Origin: Planctomycetota bacterium
GTDB taxonomy: Bacteria; Planctomycetota; UBA1135; UBA2386
Reading direction: 5' to 3'
Length of the DNA stretch: 60,600 nt
NCBI GenBank assembly: GCA_016872675.1
Contig: VGZG01000012.1
Coordinates: 1-60,600 of the forward strand
In this document: positions 8,907-19,601 of the stretch, one piece after another
How positions within the stretch are numbered: position 1 is the first letter of the stretch
Layout: each line of letters opens with the position of its first letter
Program-made: the position numbers and the translations under genes
Notes under the pieces: generated by a model
The model's input: the letters and a program-made list of their open reading frames with translations, nothing else
What the model was told of the DNA's origin: nothing
The model's database searches: none

Positions 8907-8982
8907 TGGTACCTCCGGAAGGGATCGAACCTTCGACCCGCGGATTAAGAATCCGCTGCTCTACCAGCTGAGCTACGGAGGC
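8907..8982 (-). tRNA. tRNA-Lys (anticodon CTT)
   Basis: Read on minus, 76 bases fold as a full cloverleaf: acceptor GCCTCCG with CGGAGGT (one G-U at the end), D arm GCTC/GAGC, anticodon stem GCGGA/TCCGC with loop TTCTTAA (anticodon CTT), T arm GAAGG-TTCGATC-CCTTC, discriminator A and encoded CCA. Confidence 0.97.
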
Positions 8983-9134
8983 GTGTTGGGGGCGAAGACG
9001 CTAGCGACCACGCGCGCATCGCGCAAGACTGCGTTGTCGCCTTTGCTGCGCAGTCTTGACCGGGCGGTGGGGCAGCGGCACACTCCTCGCCCCCGCGAGT
9101 CCGCGCCTACGGTTCGGTCGCGCGGTTGTGGCAC

Positions 9135-9213
9135 GGTGGCTGTAGCTCAGCTCGGTTAGAGCACAAGGTTGTGGTCCTTGGGGTCGCGGGTTCAAATCCC
9201 GTCAGCCACCCCA
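9135..9213 (+). tRNA. tRNA-His (anticodon GTG)
   Basis: Cloverleaf with acceptor GTGGCTG/CAGCCAC, D arm, anticodon loop TTGTGGT (anticodon GTG) and T loop TTCAAAT. The extra G at position -1 (base 9135) and discriminator C opposite it are both encoded, the identity elements of bacterial tRNA-His. The CCA end is encoded (9211-9213). Confidence 0.97.
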
Positions 9214-9245
9214 CTTTCTTCCTGTCGCTGCCAGCGCGCGGCCAA

Positions 9246-9626
9246 TCAGTGGCGGGCCAGCCCGTGCAGGAAACGCAGCAGCGCGCCGAGGGCGGCGCGC
9301 GAACTCGGGTGATAGGCGCCGAGCCGCGCCTCGAACGCTGGGCGATCCCTGCCACTTAGCGGCGGCCCGAAGTTGGCGAGCGGCAGCGCCGGATCGACCG
9401 TGCGCAGCGATGTCATGATGGCCCGGGCCAGACCGGGCCGGACGTCGGGCGCCACCACGAGGCAGTCGTGGCCGCCGCTGGCGAAGAACGCCGTCCGCGC
9501 CGCGCCCGCGTCGCGTATGACGTCGACGGCGATGCCATGGGCGGCAAGGCCCGCCAGCAGCGGCGCCATGGTGGCCTCCTGTCCGAGTAGGGCCAGCACC
9601 TCGACTTGGCGACTGTGCGCGCTCAC
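9246..9626 (-). CDS. Small receiver-like (pseudo-receiver) protein
   Basis: 126 residues from a GTG start at 9626; an AAGG lies about 13 bases upstream. The alternation of strands and helices (VEVLALLG, then AFFASGGHDCLVVAPDV, then IMTSLRTVDPALPLANFG) resembles a response-regulator receiver domain. The position expected for the phospho-acceptor aspartate after the third strand is alanine, and the N-terminal acidic pair and the C-terminal lysine are not seen. If the fold is right, it is a non-phosphorylatable receiver. The minus gene ends just after tRNA-His and is divergent from the secreted protein gene at 9695. A larger frame extends upstream, but its composition looks non-coding. Confidence 0.6.
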   Translation of the reverse strand: MSAHSRQVEVLALLGQEATMAPLLAGLAAHGIAVDVIRDAGAARTAFFASGGHDCLVVAPDVRPGLARAIMTSLRTVDPALPLANFGPPLSGRDRPAFEARLGAYHPSSRAALGALLRFLHGLARH

Positions 9627-9694
9627 GTCCAGGTGCCTTCGGCAAGATCGCTGGCAGGGGTCAAGGGCGGTCGTCCCGAAGGCCGAACAAGCCG

Positions 9695-10747
9695 ATGCCA
9701 ATGGAACGTGCCGGCGTAGCCATCTTGTTCGCGGCGTGCGGGCTGCTGCCGGCCCAGGGTCTGATCGTTGCGCCGGCATCGCACGCCGCCCAGGAGGGCA
9801 CCGGCGGCACCAACGTGCCGTTCGGCCGCAGCTCGCCGACGCGCGTGCAGTACGTCTACGACGCGATGCTGTTCCAGGGGCCGGTGACGATCACCGGGCT
9901 CGCCTTTCGGCTCGATGGCTTGACGACGGCGGCGGCGAAGACGGTCGATTGCGAGTTTCGCCTGTCGACGTTGCCGCACGCGCTGACCGCGCTCGCGACC
10001 GACTTCGCTGGCAATCGCGGCGCCGACGAGGCGATCGTGCTGCCGCGGCAGTTGCTGACGTTGTCGGCGGGCAGCAGCGGCGCGTCGCCCAATGCGTTCC
10101 TGCCGACGATCGCGCTGACGTCGCCCTTCGCCTACGACCCGGCGCTTGGCGGCCTCGTGCTCGAACTCGTCGTGCACGGCCCGCCGTTCGGCGGCTACAC
10201 GCTGGACTCGACGTTCGTCTGCAACAGCCAGGATTTGCCGATCGGTCCGGCGTCGTGCGTCGGCAGCAATGCGCTGCCGCTGCGCGTCGGCAGCAGTTCG
10301 CCGCAGGTGATGTGGGGCAGGCCGTGGGTGGCGCAGGCGACGCAGGCGCTGCCCGCCGCGCTCGTCGTGCTGGCGCTCGGCACCATGGAGAACGGCGTGT
10401 GGGCGGGCTTGCCGCTGCCGTTTGACCTGCAGCCGATCGGCGCGCCGGGCTGCTTTCTGTCGATCGACGTCGCCGGCTCGTGGGCTGGGGTCGCGGCGAG
10501 CGACGGCGCGTGCGCGTTCCCGTTCACGTTGCCGAACACGCCAACGGCAGTCGGCGCGTGGCTGCGCTTCCAGGCCGCCGCGTTCGACGTCGATGCCAAC
10601 GCGCTCGGCCTCGTCACCAGCCAGGCGCAGAAGGCGCAAGTGTGCGGCTGGGAGCCGGTCGCGCGGCTGTGGTCGAGCGGCGTGGGGGCGCTGACCGGCA
10701 GCCGCGAGATCGGCGTCGCGGCTGTCGTGCGCTTGACGGTCCAATGA
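9695..10747 (+). CDS. Secreted protein with planctomycete-type C-terminal module
   Basis: 350 residues. A signal peptide (MERAGVAILFAACGLLPAQG, using the second ATG at 9701) is followed by a beta-rich, low-charge extracellular sequence with few lysines. The C-terminal third contains APGCFLSIDVAGSW, then FPFTLPNTPTAVGAWLRFQ and a final VVRLTV strand. This pattern recurs at the ends of many secreted proteins of Planctomycetota and is seen again at 29514-31349. It may be a sorting or surface-anchoring domain. The central part has no enzyme motif I recognise. Function unknown. Confidence 0.75.
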   Translation: MPMERAGVAILFAACGLLPAQGLIVAPASHAAQEGTGGTNVPFGRSSPTRVQYVYDAMLFQGPVTITGLAFRLDGLTTAAAKTVDCEFRLSTLPHALTALATDFAGNRGADEAIVLPRQLLTLSAGSSGASPNAFLPTIALTSPFAYDPALGGLVLELVVHGPPFGGYTLDSTFVCNSQDLPIGPASCVGSNALPLRVGSSSPQVMWGRPWVAQATQALPAALVVLALGTMENGVWAGLPLPFDLQPIGAPGCFLSIDVAGSWAGVAASDGACAFPFTLPNTPTAVGAWLRFQAAAFDVDANALGLVTSQAQKAQVCGWEPVARLWSSGVGALTGSREIGVAAVVRLTVQ

Positions 10748-10818
10748 CACCGTGATTCTACGGCGACGTTCAAGTCGGCTGACGCCGAAGCACGAAGAAC
10801 ACTACGCACACCGAGCAG

Positions 10819-10876
10819 AGTCTGGGGGGACCGAGCGAGGTGCGCGCAGACTGTGCGGGATCAGGGGGTCTGCGCG
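10819..10876 (+). promoter_or_regulatory. Alternative hairpins (possible attenuator elements)
   Basis: Three arms compete. CAGACT at 10847-10852 can pair with AGTCTG at 10819-10824. Alternatively CGCGCAGAC at 10843-10851 can pair with GTCTGCGCG at 10868-10876 (nine perfect base pairs, 16-base loop). Only one of the two can form at a time, the geometry of an antiterminator/terminator switch. No known riboswitch core is recognised. Confidence 0.3.
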
Positions 10877-10960
10877 GCGCGGCCGCTCCGGGTGGGGACC
10901 TGGACGGCCGTGAGCGAGAACGCTGGTTGGCCATGGGGGTGGCTGGCCGGTGGTCGGGCA

Positions 10961-10997
10961 CCCGCGGCGCCTCGCAACGCTGCGGGAATGCCTTTTT
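10961..10997 (+). terminator. Hairpin with downstream T5, terminator or attenuator
   Basis: CCCGCGGCG (10961-10969) pairs with CGCTGCGGG (10978-10986): nine base pairs including one G-U, with an 8-base loop. A run of five T follows at 10993-10997 after a 6-base gap. In this GC-rich window a T5 right after such a stem is unusual. It may end the transcript of the secreted-protein gene or attenuate the following deo genes. Confidence 0.4.
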
Positions 10998-11066
10998 CCG
11001 CGCCGGGCGCGGCCGGCGCGGTTGCGCGCCCTTGCGCGTGCGCGCGATGACGGGCACCCTGGAGCC

Positions 11067-11915
11067 ATGCCGGTTCCGGTGCCCAAGACCTACAAGCTCT
11101 TCGTCGGCGGCAAGTTCCCGCGCAGCGAGTCGGGCCGCAGCTACCAACCGGCCGCGCAGCCGGCGCTCAACGTCGCCCGCGCCAGCCGCAAGGACCTGCG
11201 CGATGCCGTGCCAGCCGCCCGCGCCGGCTTCGCCGCGTGGAGCGGCAGCGCGGCCTACCTGCGCGGCCAGATCGTCTACCGCCTCGCCGAGATGCTGGCG
11301 TCGCGCCGCCAGGGCATGGCCGACGAACTGCGTCTGTGCGGGTTGTCGGCGGCGCAGGCGCGACGCGAACTCGACGCCGCGATCGGCCTGCTCGTCTGGC
11401 ACGCCGGCCTGTGCGACAAGGTGCAGTGCCTGCTCGGCAGCCAGAACAGCGTCCAGGGGCCGTTCTTCAACTTCTCGACCGTCGAGCCGACCGGCGTTGT
11501 CGGCGTGCTCGCGCCGGACGAGGCGCCGCTCGTCGGCCTGCTGGCGCTGGCGCTGCCGGCGTTGGTCGGCGGCAACGCAGTGATCGCGCTGGCCAGCGAG
11601 CGCGCGCCGTTCGCGGCGCTGGCGTTCGGCGAAGTGTGCGCGTCGAGCGACGTGCCGGCAGGCGCCATCAACCTGCTGTCCGGTCACCGCAAGGAGCTGG
11701 CGCCGCACTTCGCCGCGCACCGCGACATCGACGGCCTGCTCGCCGCCGGCGCGCCGGACGCAGCGCTGACTGCCGCGGCCGCCGACAACTGCAAGCGCGT
11801 CCGCTACTGCGACCTGAAGCCTGCGGCCTGGGCCGACGCCGTCGCGCTGCGCCGGTTGGTTTGGGTCGAACCGTTCGTCGAGACCAAGACGCTCTGGCAC
11901 CCGGTCGCGCCGTGA
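11067..11915 (+). CDS. Half-length aldehyde dehydrogenase family protein (no catalytic domain)
   Basis: 282 residues, against about 480 for a normal aldehyde dehydrogenase. It covers the tetramerisation and NAD-binding half: KTYKLFVGGKFPRSESG at the N-terminus, then YRLAEMLASRR and FNFSTVEPTGVVGVLAPDE near 138-156, the Rossmann-type segment, and PAGAINLLSGH. The catalytic cysteine loop and the C-terminal half are absent, and the protein ends in WHPVAP. GGAG before the ATG at 11067 supports the start. It is followed 40 bases later by thymidine phosphorylase, so it probably belongs to nucleoside/deoxyribose catabolism, perhaps as a partner of a full-length enzyme elsewhere. No remnant of the missing half is found downstream, so it looks like a stable short form and not a recent break. 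Confidence 0.8.
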   Translation: MPVPVPKTYKLFVGGKFPRSESGRSYQPAAQPALNVARASRKDLRDAVPAARAGFAAWSGSAAYLRGQIVYRLAEMLASRRQGMADELRLCGLSAAQARRELDAAIGLLVWHAGLCDKVQCLLGSQNSVQGPFFNFSTVEPTGVVGVLAPDEAPLVGLLALALPALVGGNAVIALASERAPFAALAFGEVCASSDVPAGAINLLSGHRKELAPHFAAHRDIDGLLAAGAPDAALTAAAADNCKRVRYCDLKPAAWADAVALRRLVWVEPFVETKTLWHPVAP

Positions 11916-11955
11916 GCCGCCGGCGGCGGCGCGAACCTGTCGATAGGGGGAGGCC

Positions 11956-13266
11956 ATGCAGAACCATCCGGCCCGGTTGAATCGCAGAAAGCGCGACGGC
12001 GGCGAACTCACGCGCGACGAGATCCGCGACTTCGTCACCGGCGTCGTCGACGGCTCGCTCGGCGACGCGCAACTCGGCGCGTTCCTGATGGCGGTCTGCT
12101 GCAACGGCATGACGCCGACCGAGACCGTCGAGCTGACGCTGGCGATGCGCGACTCTGGCCGCGTGCTGCGCCACGACGCTGTGCCGCGCGCCAAGGTCGA
12201 CAAGCACTCGACCGGCGGCGTTGGCGACAAGGTGTCGCTACTGCTGGCGCCGCTGGTCGCGGCGGCCGGCGTCGCCGTGCCGATGATCAGCGGCCGCGGC
12301 CTCGGTCATACCGGCGGCACCATCGACAAGCTGGCGGCGATCCCGGGCTATCGCACCGATCTGTCGTGCGAGCGTTTCCAGCAGGTGCTGCAGGAGTGCG
12401 GCTACGCCATGGCGGGCGCCAGCGCCGAGATCGCGCCTGCCGACCGACGCATGTACTCGACGCGCGACGTCACCGGCACCGTCGAAAGCATCCCGCTGAT
12501 CACGGCGTCGATCTTGTCGAAGAAGCTCGCCGAGGGCATCGACGGCCTGGTCATGGACGTGAAGGCCGGGCGCGCGGCGTTCATGCAGCGCGAAGAGGAC
12601 GCAGTCGCGCTGATGGAATCGATCGTCGCCGTCGGGCGCGCCGCCGGCGTCAAAGTCGCGGCGTTGCTGACCGACATGGATCACCCGCTCGGCCGCGGGC
12701 TGGGCAACGCGCTCGAGGTCACCGAGATCCTGCAGGCCCTCGACGGCGACTGTCCGGACGACCTGCGCGAGGTCACCCTCGCGCTCGGCGCCGAGATGCT
12801 GCTGCTCGCCGGCGTCGCCACCGACCTGCCTGCCGCGCGCGCGACGCTCGAGCAGTTGTGGCGCGATGGCGTCGTCAAGCAGTGTTTCCGCCACAACCTC
12901 GAGGTCCAGGGCGGCGACCCGCGCGTGCTCGACGATGCGTCGCTGCTCGGTCGCGCGCCGCACGTCGTCGCGATCAAGGCGGCGCGCCCCGGCTTCGTCG
13001 CCGACGTCGACCCGCTCGAACTCGGCCACGTCATCGTCGACCTAGGCGGCGGCCGGCGGCAGCCGACCGACGCCGTCGATCCGCACGTTGGCGTCGTGCT
13101 GGCGAAGACGCTCGGCGAGGCGATCACAACCGGCGAAGCGCTGGCGTTCGTGCACGCGCGCACGGCCGCGGCGGCGGCGGCGGCGAGCAAGCGCGTCGCG
13201 GCGGCGATGCCTATCGGCGACAAGCGCCGGCGCCGCGGCGCGCTGGTCAAGCGCCGCATGGCGTGA
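11956..13266 (+). CDS. deoA: Thymidine / pyrimidine-nucleoside phosphorylase
   Basis: 436 residues, the standard family length. Cleaves thymidine, deoxyuridine or uridine with phosphate to give the base and (deoxy)ribose-1-phosphate. The phosphate/nucleoside site signature KHSTGGVGDK is at 83-92. SGRGLGHTGGTIDKL follows, then YSTRDVTGTVES and LVMDVKAGRAAFM, all typical of the family. A strong ribosome site (GGGGGAGG) precedes the ATG at 11956. It lies 40 bases after the short aldehyde dehydrogenase gene, probably in one operon for salvage and catabolism of deoxynucleosides. DeoA against Pdp specificity cannot be settled from sequence alone. Cytoplasmic dimer. Confidence 0.94.
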   Translation: MQNHPARLNRRKRDGGELTRDEIRDFVTGVVDGSLGDAQLGAFLMAVCCNGMTPTETVELTLAMRDSGRVLRHDAVPRAKVDKHSTGGVGDKVSLLLAPLVAAAGVAVPMISGRGLGHTGGTIDKLAAIPGYRTDLSCERFQQVLQECGYAMAGASAEIAPADRRMYSTRDVTGTVESIPLITASILSKKLAEGIDGLVMDVKAGRAAFMQREEDAVALMESIVAVGRAAGVKVAALLTDMDHPLGRGLGNALEVTEILQALDGDCPDDLREVTLALGAEMLLLAGVATDLPAARATLEQLWRDGVVKQCFRHNLEVQGGDPRVLDDASLLGRAPHVVAIKAARPGFVADVDPLELGHVIVDLGGGRRQPTDAVDPHVGVVLAKTLGEAITTGEALAFVHARTAAAAAAASKRVAAAMPIGDKRRRRGALVKRRMA

Positions 13267-13282
13267 GCCGGCGCGCGCCGGC
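13267..13282. terminator. 16-base GC palindrome between convergent genes
   Basis: GCCGGCGCGCGCCGGC, a perfect palindrome, begins at the base after the deoA stop and ends 7 bases before the end of the convergent hydrolase gene. It may serve as a bidirectional hairpin terminator without T-tract. Confidence 0.4.
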
Positions 13283-13288
13283 TGTCGC

Positions 13289-14212
13289 TCAGAACCGCTC
13301 GCGGCCGGGCGGCGGCGCGTAGGGGTGGTCGGGGGCGAAGCGTCGCCACAGCGCCGCCGAGACCGCGCGCAGCAGCACGAAGCCTTCGTTGTCGCGGCCC
13401 CACGACTCGTCCAGCTGCTCCTTGGTGATCACGCAGAACACGTAATCGCCGCGCGGCGCGCGCACGAGCACGACCTCGCTGCGCGAGCGGTTGATGGCGC
13501 CCTGCTTGCTCAGCGCGCCGGCGTGGGGCGGCAGCGCCGAGAGCGCTTCGTCGTCCCAGTACACGCAGGCGAGTCGCCGCTGCAGTTCGTCGCACAGCGC
13601 CGCGCTGCCGAGCGCGCCGGCGCGCGCCTTGGCGACGAAGTCGGCCATCTCGCGCGGGGTCGTCGTGCCCCAGCCCCATTGCTGGCGCTGCGCCTCGCGG
13701 CCCGGCGTGCGCGAGTTGACGCGCGTCTGCGCGAAGCCGTGGCCGGCGAGCCAGTCGTTGATCGCCGTGCCCGTGCCGGCGAGTTCCTGGCACCACAGCG
13801 ACGCGGTGTTGTCGCTGGTGGTGATCATCAGCATCGCCAGCTTGGACAGCGCGATCTTCTGACCGTCGGCGAAGCTGCCGAGCAGGTCCTCGCCGGGATA
13901 GAGGCGGTCCTGCGTGTAGGTCAGTTCGGCGTGGTAGTCGAGTTCGCCGCGGTCGACCTTGGCGAGCAGCGCGCCGAGGATCGGCGCCTTGATCAGGCTC
14001 GCCGTCGGGAACGGTTCGTCGGCGCGGATCGTCACCTCGTCGCCGGTCGCAAGGTCGCGCACGTAGACGCCGACACCGCCGCGGACCTTGGCTGCCAGTT
14101 CGCGCAGTTCGGCGTCGGCGCCGGCCAACGGTCGCGGCGCAGCGCATGCGGCGAACGCAAGGGCGGCGACGGCGAAGACGGCGGGGAGACGGCGCAGCAT
14201 GCGAGTGAGCAT
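13289..14212 (-). CDS. Class A beta-lactamase-fold serine hydrolase, exported
   Basis: 307 residues with an N-terminal hydrophobic signal ending ALAFAAC, possibly a lipoprotein cleavage site. The penicillin-recognising motifs are present: SLIK (Ser72, Lys75), SDN (133-135), and KQG (236-238) in place of the usual KTG. The sequence TASLIKAPILGALL and the YTQD segment match the beta-lactamase2 domain. The protein could be a beta-lactamase or a peptidoglycan-related peptidase; the KQG variation and the lack of a clear ExxxN omega loop make antibiotic hydrolysis uncertain. The ATG at 14212 was taken; a second at 14200 (MLRRLP) is equally possible. Transcribed away from aconitase in the same direction, 77 bases downstream. 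Confidence 0.85.
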   Translation of the reverse strand: MLTRMLRRLPAVFAVAALAFAACAAPRPLAGADAELRELAAKVRGGVGVYVRDLATGDEVTIRADEPFPTASLIKAPILGALLAKVDRGELDYHAELTYTQDRLYPGEDLLGSFADGQKIALSKLAMLMITTSDNTASLWCQELAGTGTAINDWLAGHGFAQTRVNSRTPGREAQRQQWGWGTTTPREMADFVAKARAGALGSAALCDELQRRLACVYWDDEALSALPPHAGALSKQGAINRSRSEVVLVRAPRGDYVFCVITKEQLDESWGRDNEGFVLLRAVSAALWRRFAPDHPYAPPPGRERF

Positions 14213-14289
14213 CGCGCGGGCGTCGCTGCGGGGCCAGCGGCGCGCCAGAGGCGTCGCAACCGGCGCGTCACGACTGGTTGCGGCGACCG

Positions 14290-17058
<2,769 letters not shown>

Positions 17059-17410
17059 GGGGTGTGTCGTGGGCTGCTGGCGGCTGACCGGCCGCGAGCG
17101 GGGGCGAAGGTTCTAGCCGCCGGGGTCGAGCGGGGCAAAACGCGGCTTGTCCGGCGTCCGGCCACTAGGGGCCGCGGGTCGCTCGTTGACCGGCCTCCGG
17201 CCAGCCGCCGTGGCACGATGCCCGGACCCCGCTGCCTCGCCGCGCGCCGCCAGACCGCGTATTTCCGACCGTGAGCCCGCGACGCCGGCGCTGCCGGCGT
17301 CGATCGTCGCGTCGCCGCGTGCATCGAGGCGATCGAGCGCGCCACGCTGACGCGCGCGCGGCGGGCGGCGCCTCAAGTCCGCGGTCGGGATTCGCCGATG
17401 GCACGGTCGC
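17059..17410. other. 352-base divergent intergenic region
   Basis: Lies between the acnA start (minus) and the lipoprotein start (plus), so it should hold both promoters. I find no strong sigma-70 pair. A TTGACC is at 17186-17191, but no well-spaced -10 follows. The clearest structure is the hairpin at 17280-17302. No gene is supported here. Confidence 0.5.
17280..17302. repeat. Perfect 10-bp inverted repeat, loop of 3
   Basis: CGACGCCGGC (17280-17289), loop GCT, GCCGGCGTCG (17293-17302). As RNA it would form a very stable hairpin in the leader of the lipoprotein gene, 109 bases before its start. As DNA it could be an operator. Chance cannot be excluded at this GC content. Confidence 0.35.
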
Positions 17411-18091
17411 ATGGCAAAGCTCCCCCTGCGGCTCCTTCCCGTCCTGCTGTCGGTTCTGCCCGCGTGCAACTCGACCAACTACACGGCGGACCTCGCGACC
17501 AACGAAGCGCTCTACGTCGACGTGCCGTACACGACGAAGGTCGCGGGCGACCGCGCCGCCTGCGTCACGCCGATGGCCGACGGTCGGGTGGCGACGAACC
17601 AGCCGAACAACGAACGCGGCTTTCCGGTCACCTACACGACGGACGACTTCTGGGAGCGGCCGGTGACGGCGATGGTTGGCGACGTGCTGACGCGCCAGCT
17701 CGCCGACAGCGAGTTGTTCACCGACGTCTGCGAGCAGCCTGCGCCCGACGCACTGGTGATCAAGCCGACGCTGGTTAGCTTCCTTGGCGGCAGCGCCGAG
17801 GCGATCTCCGGCCGCTGTTCGTTCGCCGAGGTGGCGATCCGTCTGCAGGTCTACGGTCCGGCGGGCAACGGCGGCAGGCGCGAGTGCCTGCTCGACCAGA
17901 CGTACGCCAACAAGCAGTCAACGCTGACCGAACTCAACCCGGCGAGCCCCTACAAGCTCATCGGTCGGGCCCTACAGCAGACGATTTCGCGCGCGCTCCA
18001 CGGCCTCGATGGCAGCAACGTCGCGCGCAGCACGGTGCCGACCGGCGGCGACACGCCGGCGCTCGGCGTGCCGGCGACGCCCAACCGCTGA
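17411..18091 (+). CDS. Predicted lipoprotein, YajG-like
   Basis: 226 residues. The signal peptide ends in VLPAC, a lipobox, so the protein is probably lipid-anchored at Cys19. The middle (VTAMVGDVLTRQLADSELFTDV, then DALVIKPTLVSFLGG and FAEVAIRLQVYGP) follows the fold of YajG/LptE-like outer-membrane lipoproteins, where a two-layer alpha/beta domain is built from such strands. The assignment is by pattern only. The C-terminal 25 residues are Thr/Pro/Gly-rich and look disordered. It is followed by the methyltransferase gene after 49 bases. Confidence 0.65.
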   Translation: MAKLPLRLLPVLLSVLPACNSTNYTADLATNEALYVDVPYTTKVAGDRAACVTPMADGRVATNQPNNERGFPVTYTTDDFWERPVTAMVGDVLTRQLADSELFTDVCEQPAPDALVIKPTLVSFLGGSAEAISGRCSFAEVAIRLQVYGPAGNGGRRECLLDQTYANKQSTLTELNPASPYKLIGRALQQTISRALHGLDGSNVARSTVPTGGDTPALGVPATPNR

Positions 18092-18140
18092 GCCTCGCGC
18101 TTTTCCGCGGCCGCGGCGGCGACTACCGTCAGTCGCCCCG

Positions 18141-19346
18141 ATGGCCGAACCCGCGCGCAGCGCCTCCGACGACCACGACGTGCGCCTGACCGCGCGCGCC
18201 GCCGGCTTCGCCCGCCGCGGCCAACCGTGGTTCTACGCCGACGACTTGCTGGTCGGCGCCGCCTTGCCGCCGCGCCTGCTGCGCGTGCGCGACGAGGAAG
18301 GCCGCGACCTCGGCCTCGGCGTCACCGGCGCCAGCAAACTGGCGCTGCGCCTGTGCGGCCCGTGGCCCGGCGACGGCGTGCCCGACCGCGAAGCGTTCTG
18401 CCGCGCCCGCCTCGATGCCGCGATCAGTCAGCGCGCCGGCCTGCTCGGGCCCGAGGACGGCGCCCGCATCGTGCACGGCGAGGGCGACTGGTTGCCCGGC
18501 CTCGTCGTCGACCGTTACGGCGCCGTGCTCGTGCTGCAAGCGACGAGCGCGTGGGTCGAGTCGTCGCTCGACGCCATCGTGCCGTTCCTCGTCGACCGGC
18601 TCGCCGCCGAATCGGTGGTGGCGCGCAACGACGTGCCGGCGCGCAAGCACGAAGGCCTCGCCGAGGAAGTGCGCTTGCTGCACGGCAAGCGCGTGGAGGC
18701 GGCGCCATTCGTCGAGCAGGGGCTGCGCCTGGAGGCGCGGCCGTTCACCGGCCACAAGACCGGCTACTACCTCGACCAGCGGCCAGCGCGCGCGCTCGTG
18801 CGCGCGCTCGCCAAGGGCCGGCGCGTGCTCGACCTGTTCAGCTACCAAGGCGGCTTTGCGCTCAGCGCGCTGGCCGGCGGCGCCACGTCGGCGCTGGCGA
18901 TCGACCAGAGCGAGGCGGCGCTGGCGGCGGCGCAGGCCGGCGCTACGCGCAACGGCCTCGCTGGACTCGCGGTCCGCGCCGCCGACGCCTTCGACGCGGT
19001 GCGCGAACTGCGCGAGCGCAAGGAACGCTTCGACCTCGTCGTGCTCGATCCGCCGGCGTTCGCCAAGTCGCGTCGCGAGGTCGAGGGCGCCGAGCGCGGC
19101 TACCGCGACCTCAACCGACAGGCGCTGCGACTGCTGGCCCCGAACGGCTTCCTGGTCACTTGCACGTGCAGCCACCACGTCGACGGCGCGCGCTTCCAGG
19201 AGATCGCGCGGCAGGCGGCGGCCGGCCTGCCGTTCCGCGTGGCGCTGCGGCAGCGCCTCGGCGCCGGGCCCGACCATCCGGCGCTGCTGACGCATCCGGA
19301 GGGCGAATACCTGAAGACGCTGCTGCTGCAGCGCCTCGATCCATGA
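18141..19346 (+). CDS. RlmI-type class I SAM rRNA cytosine-C5 methyltransferase
   Basis: 401 residues. The N-terminal PUA-like part ([21 protein letters not shown]) is followed by the RlmI/RlmK middle domain with [11 protein letters not shown], then the conserved [13 protein letters not shown]. The Rossmann methyltransferase has the SAM motif [16 protein letters not shown] and catalytic-region motifs [10 protein letters not shown] and TCTCSHHV, where the cysteine serves the m5C reaction. This is the COG1092 family that methylates 23S rRNA. The ATG at 18141 removes an unlikely upstream extension. Its stop overlaps the thiS start (ATGA), an odd partner for a thiamine gene. Confidence 0.87.
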   Translation: MAEPARSASDDHDVRLTARAAGFARRGQPWFYADDLLVGAALPPRLLRVRDEEGRDLGLGVTGASKLALRLCGPWPGDGVPDREAFCRARLDAAISQRAGLLGPEDGARIVHGEGDWLPGLVVDRYGAVLVLQATSAWVESSLDAIVPFLVDRLAAESVVARNDVPARKHEGLAEEVRLLHGKRVEAAPFVEQGLRLEARPFTGHKTGYYLDQRPARALVRALAKGRRVLDLFSYQGGFALSALAGGATSALAIDQSEAALAAAQAGATRNGLAGLAVRAADAFDAVRELRERKERFDLVVLDPPAFAKSRREVEGAERGYRDLNRQALRLLAPNGFLVTCTCSHHVDGARFQEIARQAAAGLPFRVALRQRLGAGPDHPALLTHPEGEYLKTLLLQRLDP

Positions 19347-19555
19347 GCGCTGCGATCGCGATCCACGTCAATGGCGAGCCGCGCGCGCTGCCGGCCGGCA
19401 GCACCGTCGCCGACCTCGTCCGCGAACTGGGCCTGCGGCCCGAGCAAGTCGCCGTCGAGCGCAACAAGGCGATCGTGCGCCGCGCCGACCACGCCGCCAC
19501 GCCGCTCGCCGACGGCGATCGCGTCGAAGTGGTGACGTTCTTTGGCGGCGGCTGA
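19343..19555 (+). CDS. thiS: Sulfur carrier protein ThiS
   Basis: 70-residue ubiquitin-fold carrier that, as a C-terminal thiocarboxylate, donates sulfur to the thiazole ring of thiamine. The features are [20 protein letters not shown] at the start, [10 protein letters not shown] in the middle, and a C-terminal VVTFFGGG ending in the diglycine needed for adenylation. It starts inside the methyltransferase stop (ATGA) and is followed by thiG 46 bases later. ThiF and ThiH/ThiO are not nearby. Confidence 0.95.
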   Translation: MSAAIAIHVNGEPRALPAGSTVADLVRELGLRPEQVAVERNKAIVRRADHAATPLADGDRVEVVTFFGGG

Positions 19556-19601
19556 AGCGTCCCCCTTGTGGCCGGCGCGGCGGCGGCGCACGATCGCGGC
19601 C

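Larger units (their letters stand above)
10748..11066. other. 319-base non-coding stretch, probable structured leader of the deo genes
   Basis: No convincing gene is present on either strand; open frames here are extensions of shadows. It contains mutually exclusive inverted repeats (10819-10876) and a terminator-like hairpin (10961-10997) only 70 bases before the aldehyde dehydrogenase start. It could be the 3' end of the upstream transcript, a 5' regulatory leader, or both. Confidence 0.5.

Noticed and set aside
9202-9645. Minus-strand frame of 147 codons overlapping tRNA-His
   Set aside because: It is out of frame with the receiver-like protein, overlaps a certain tRNA and has shadow-like composition.
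17186-17218. Sigma-70 promoter with TTGACC and CACGAT before the lipoprotein gene
   Set aside because: The spacing is about 21 bases and the -10 match is poor, so I did not list it.
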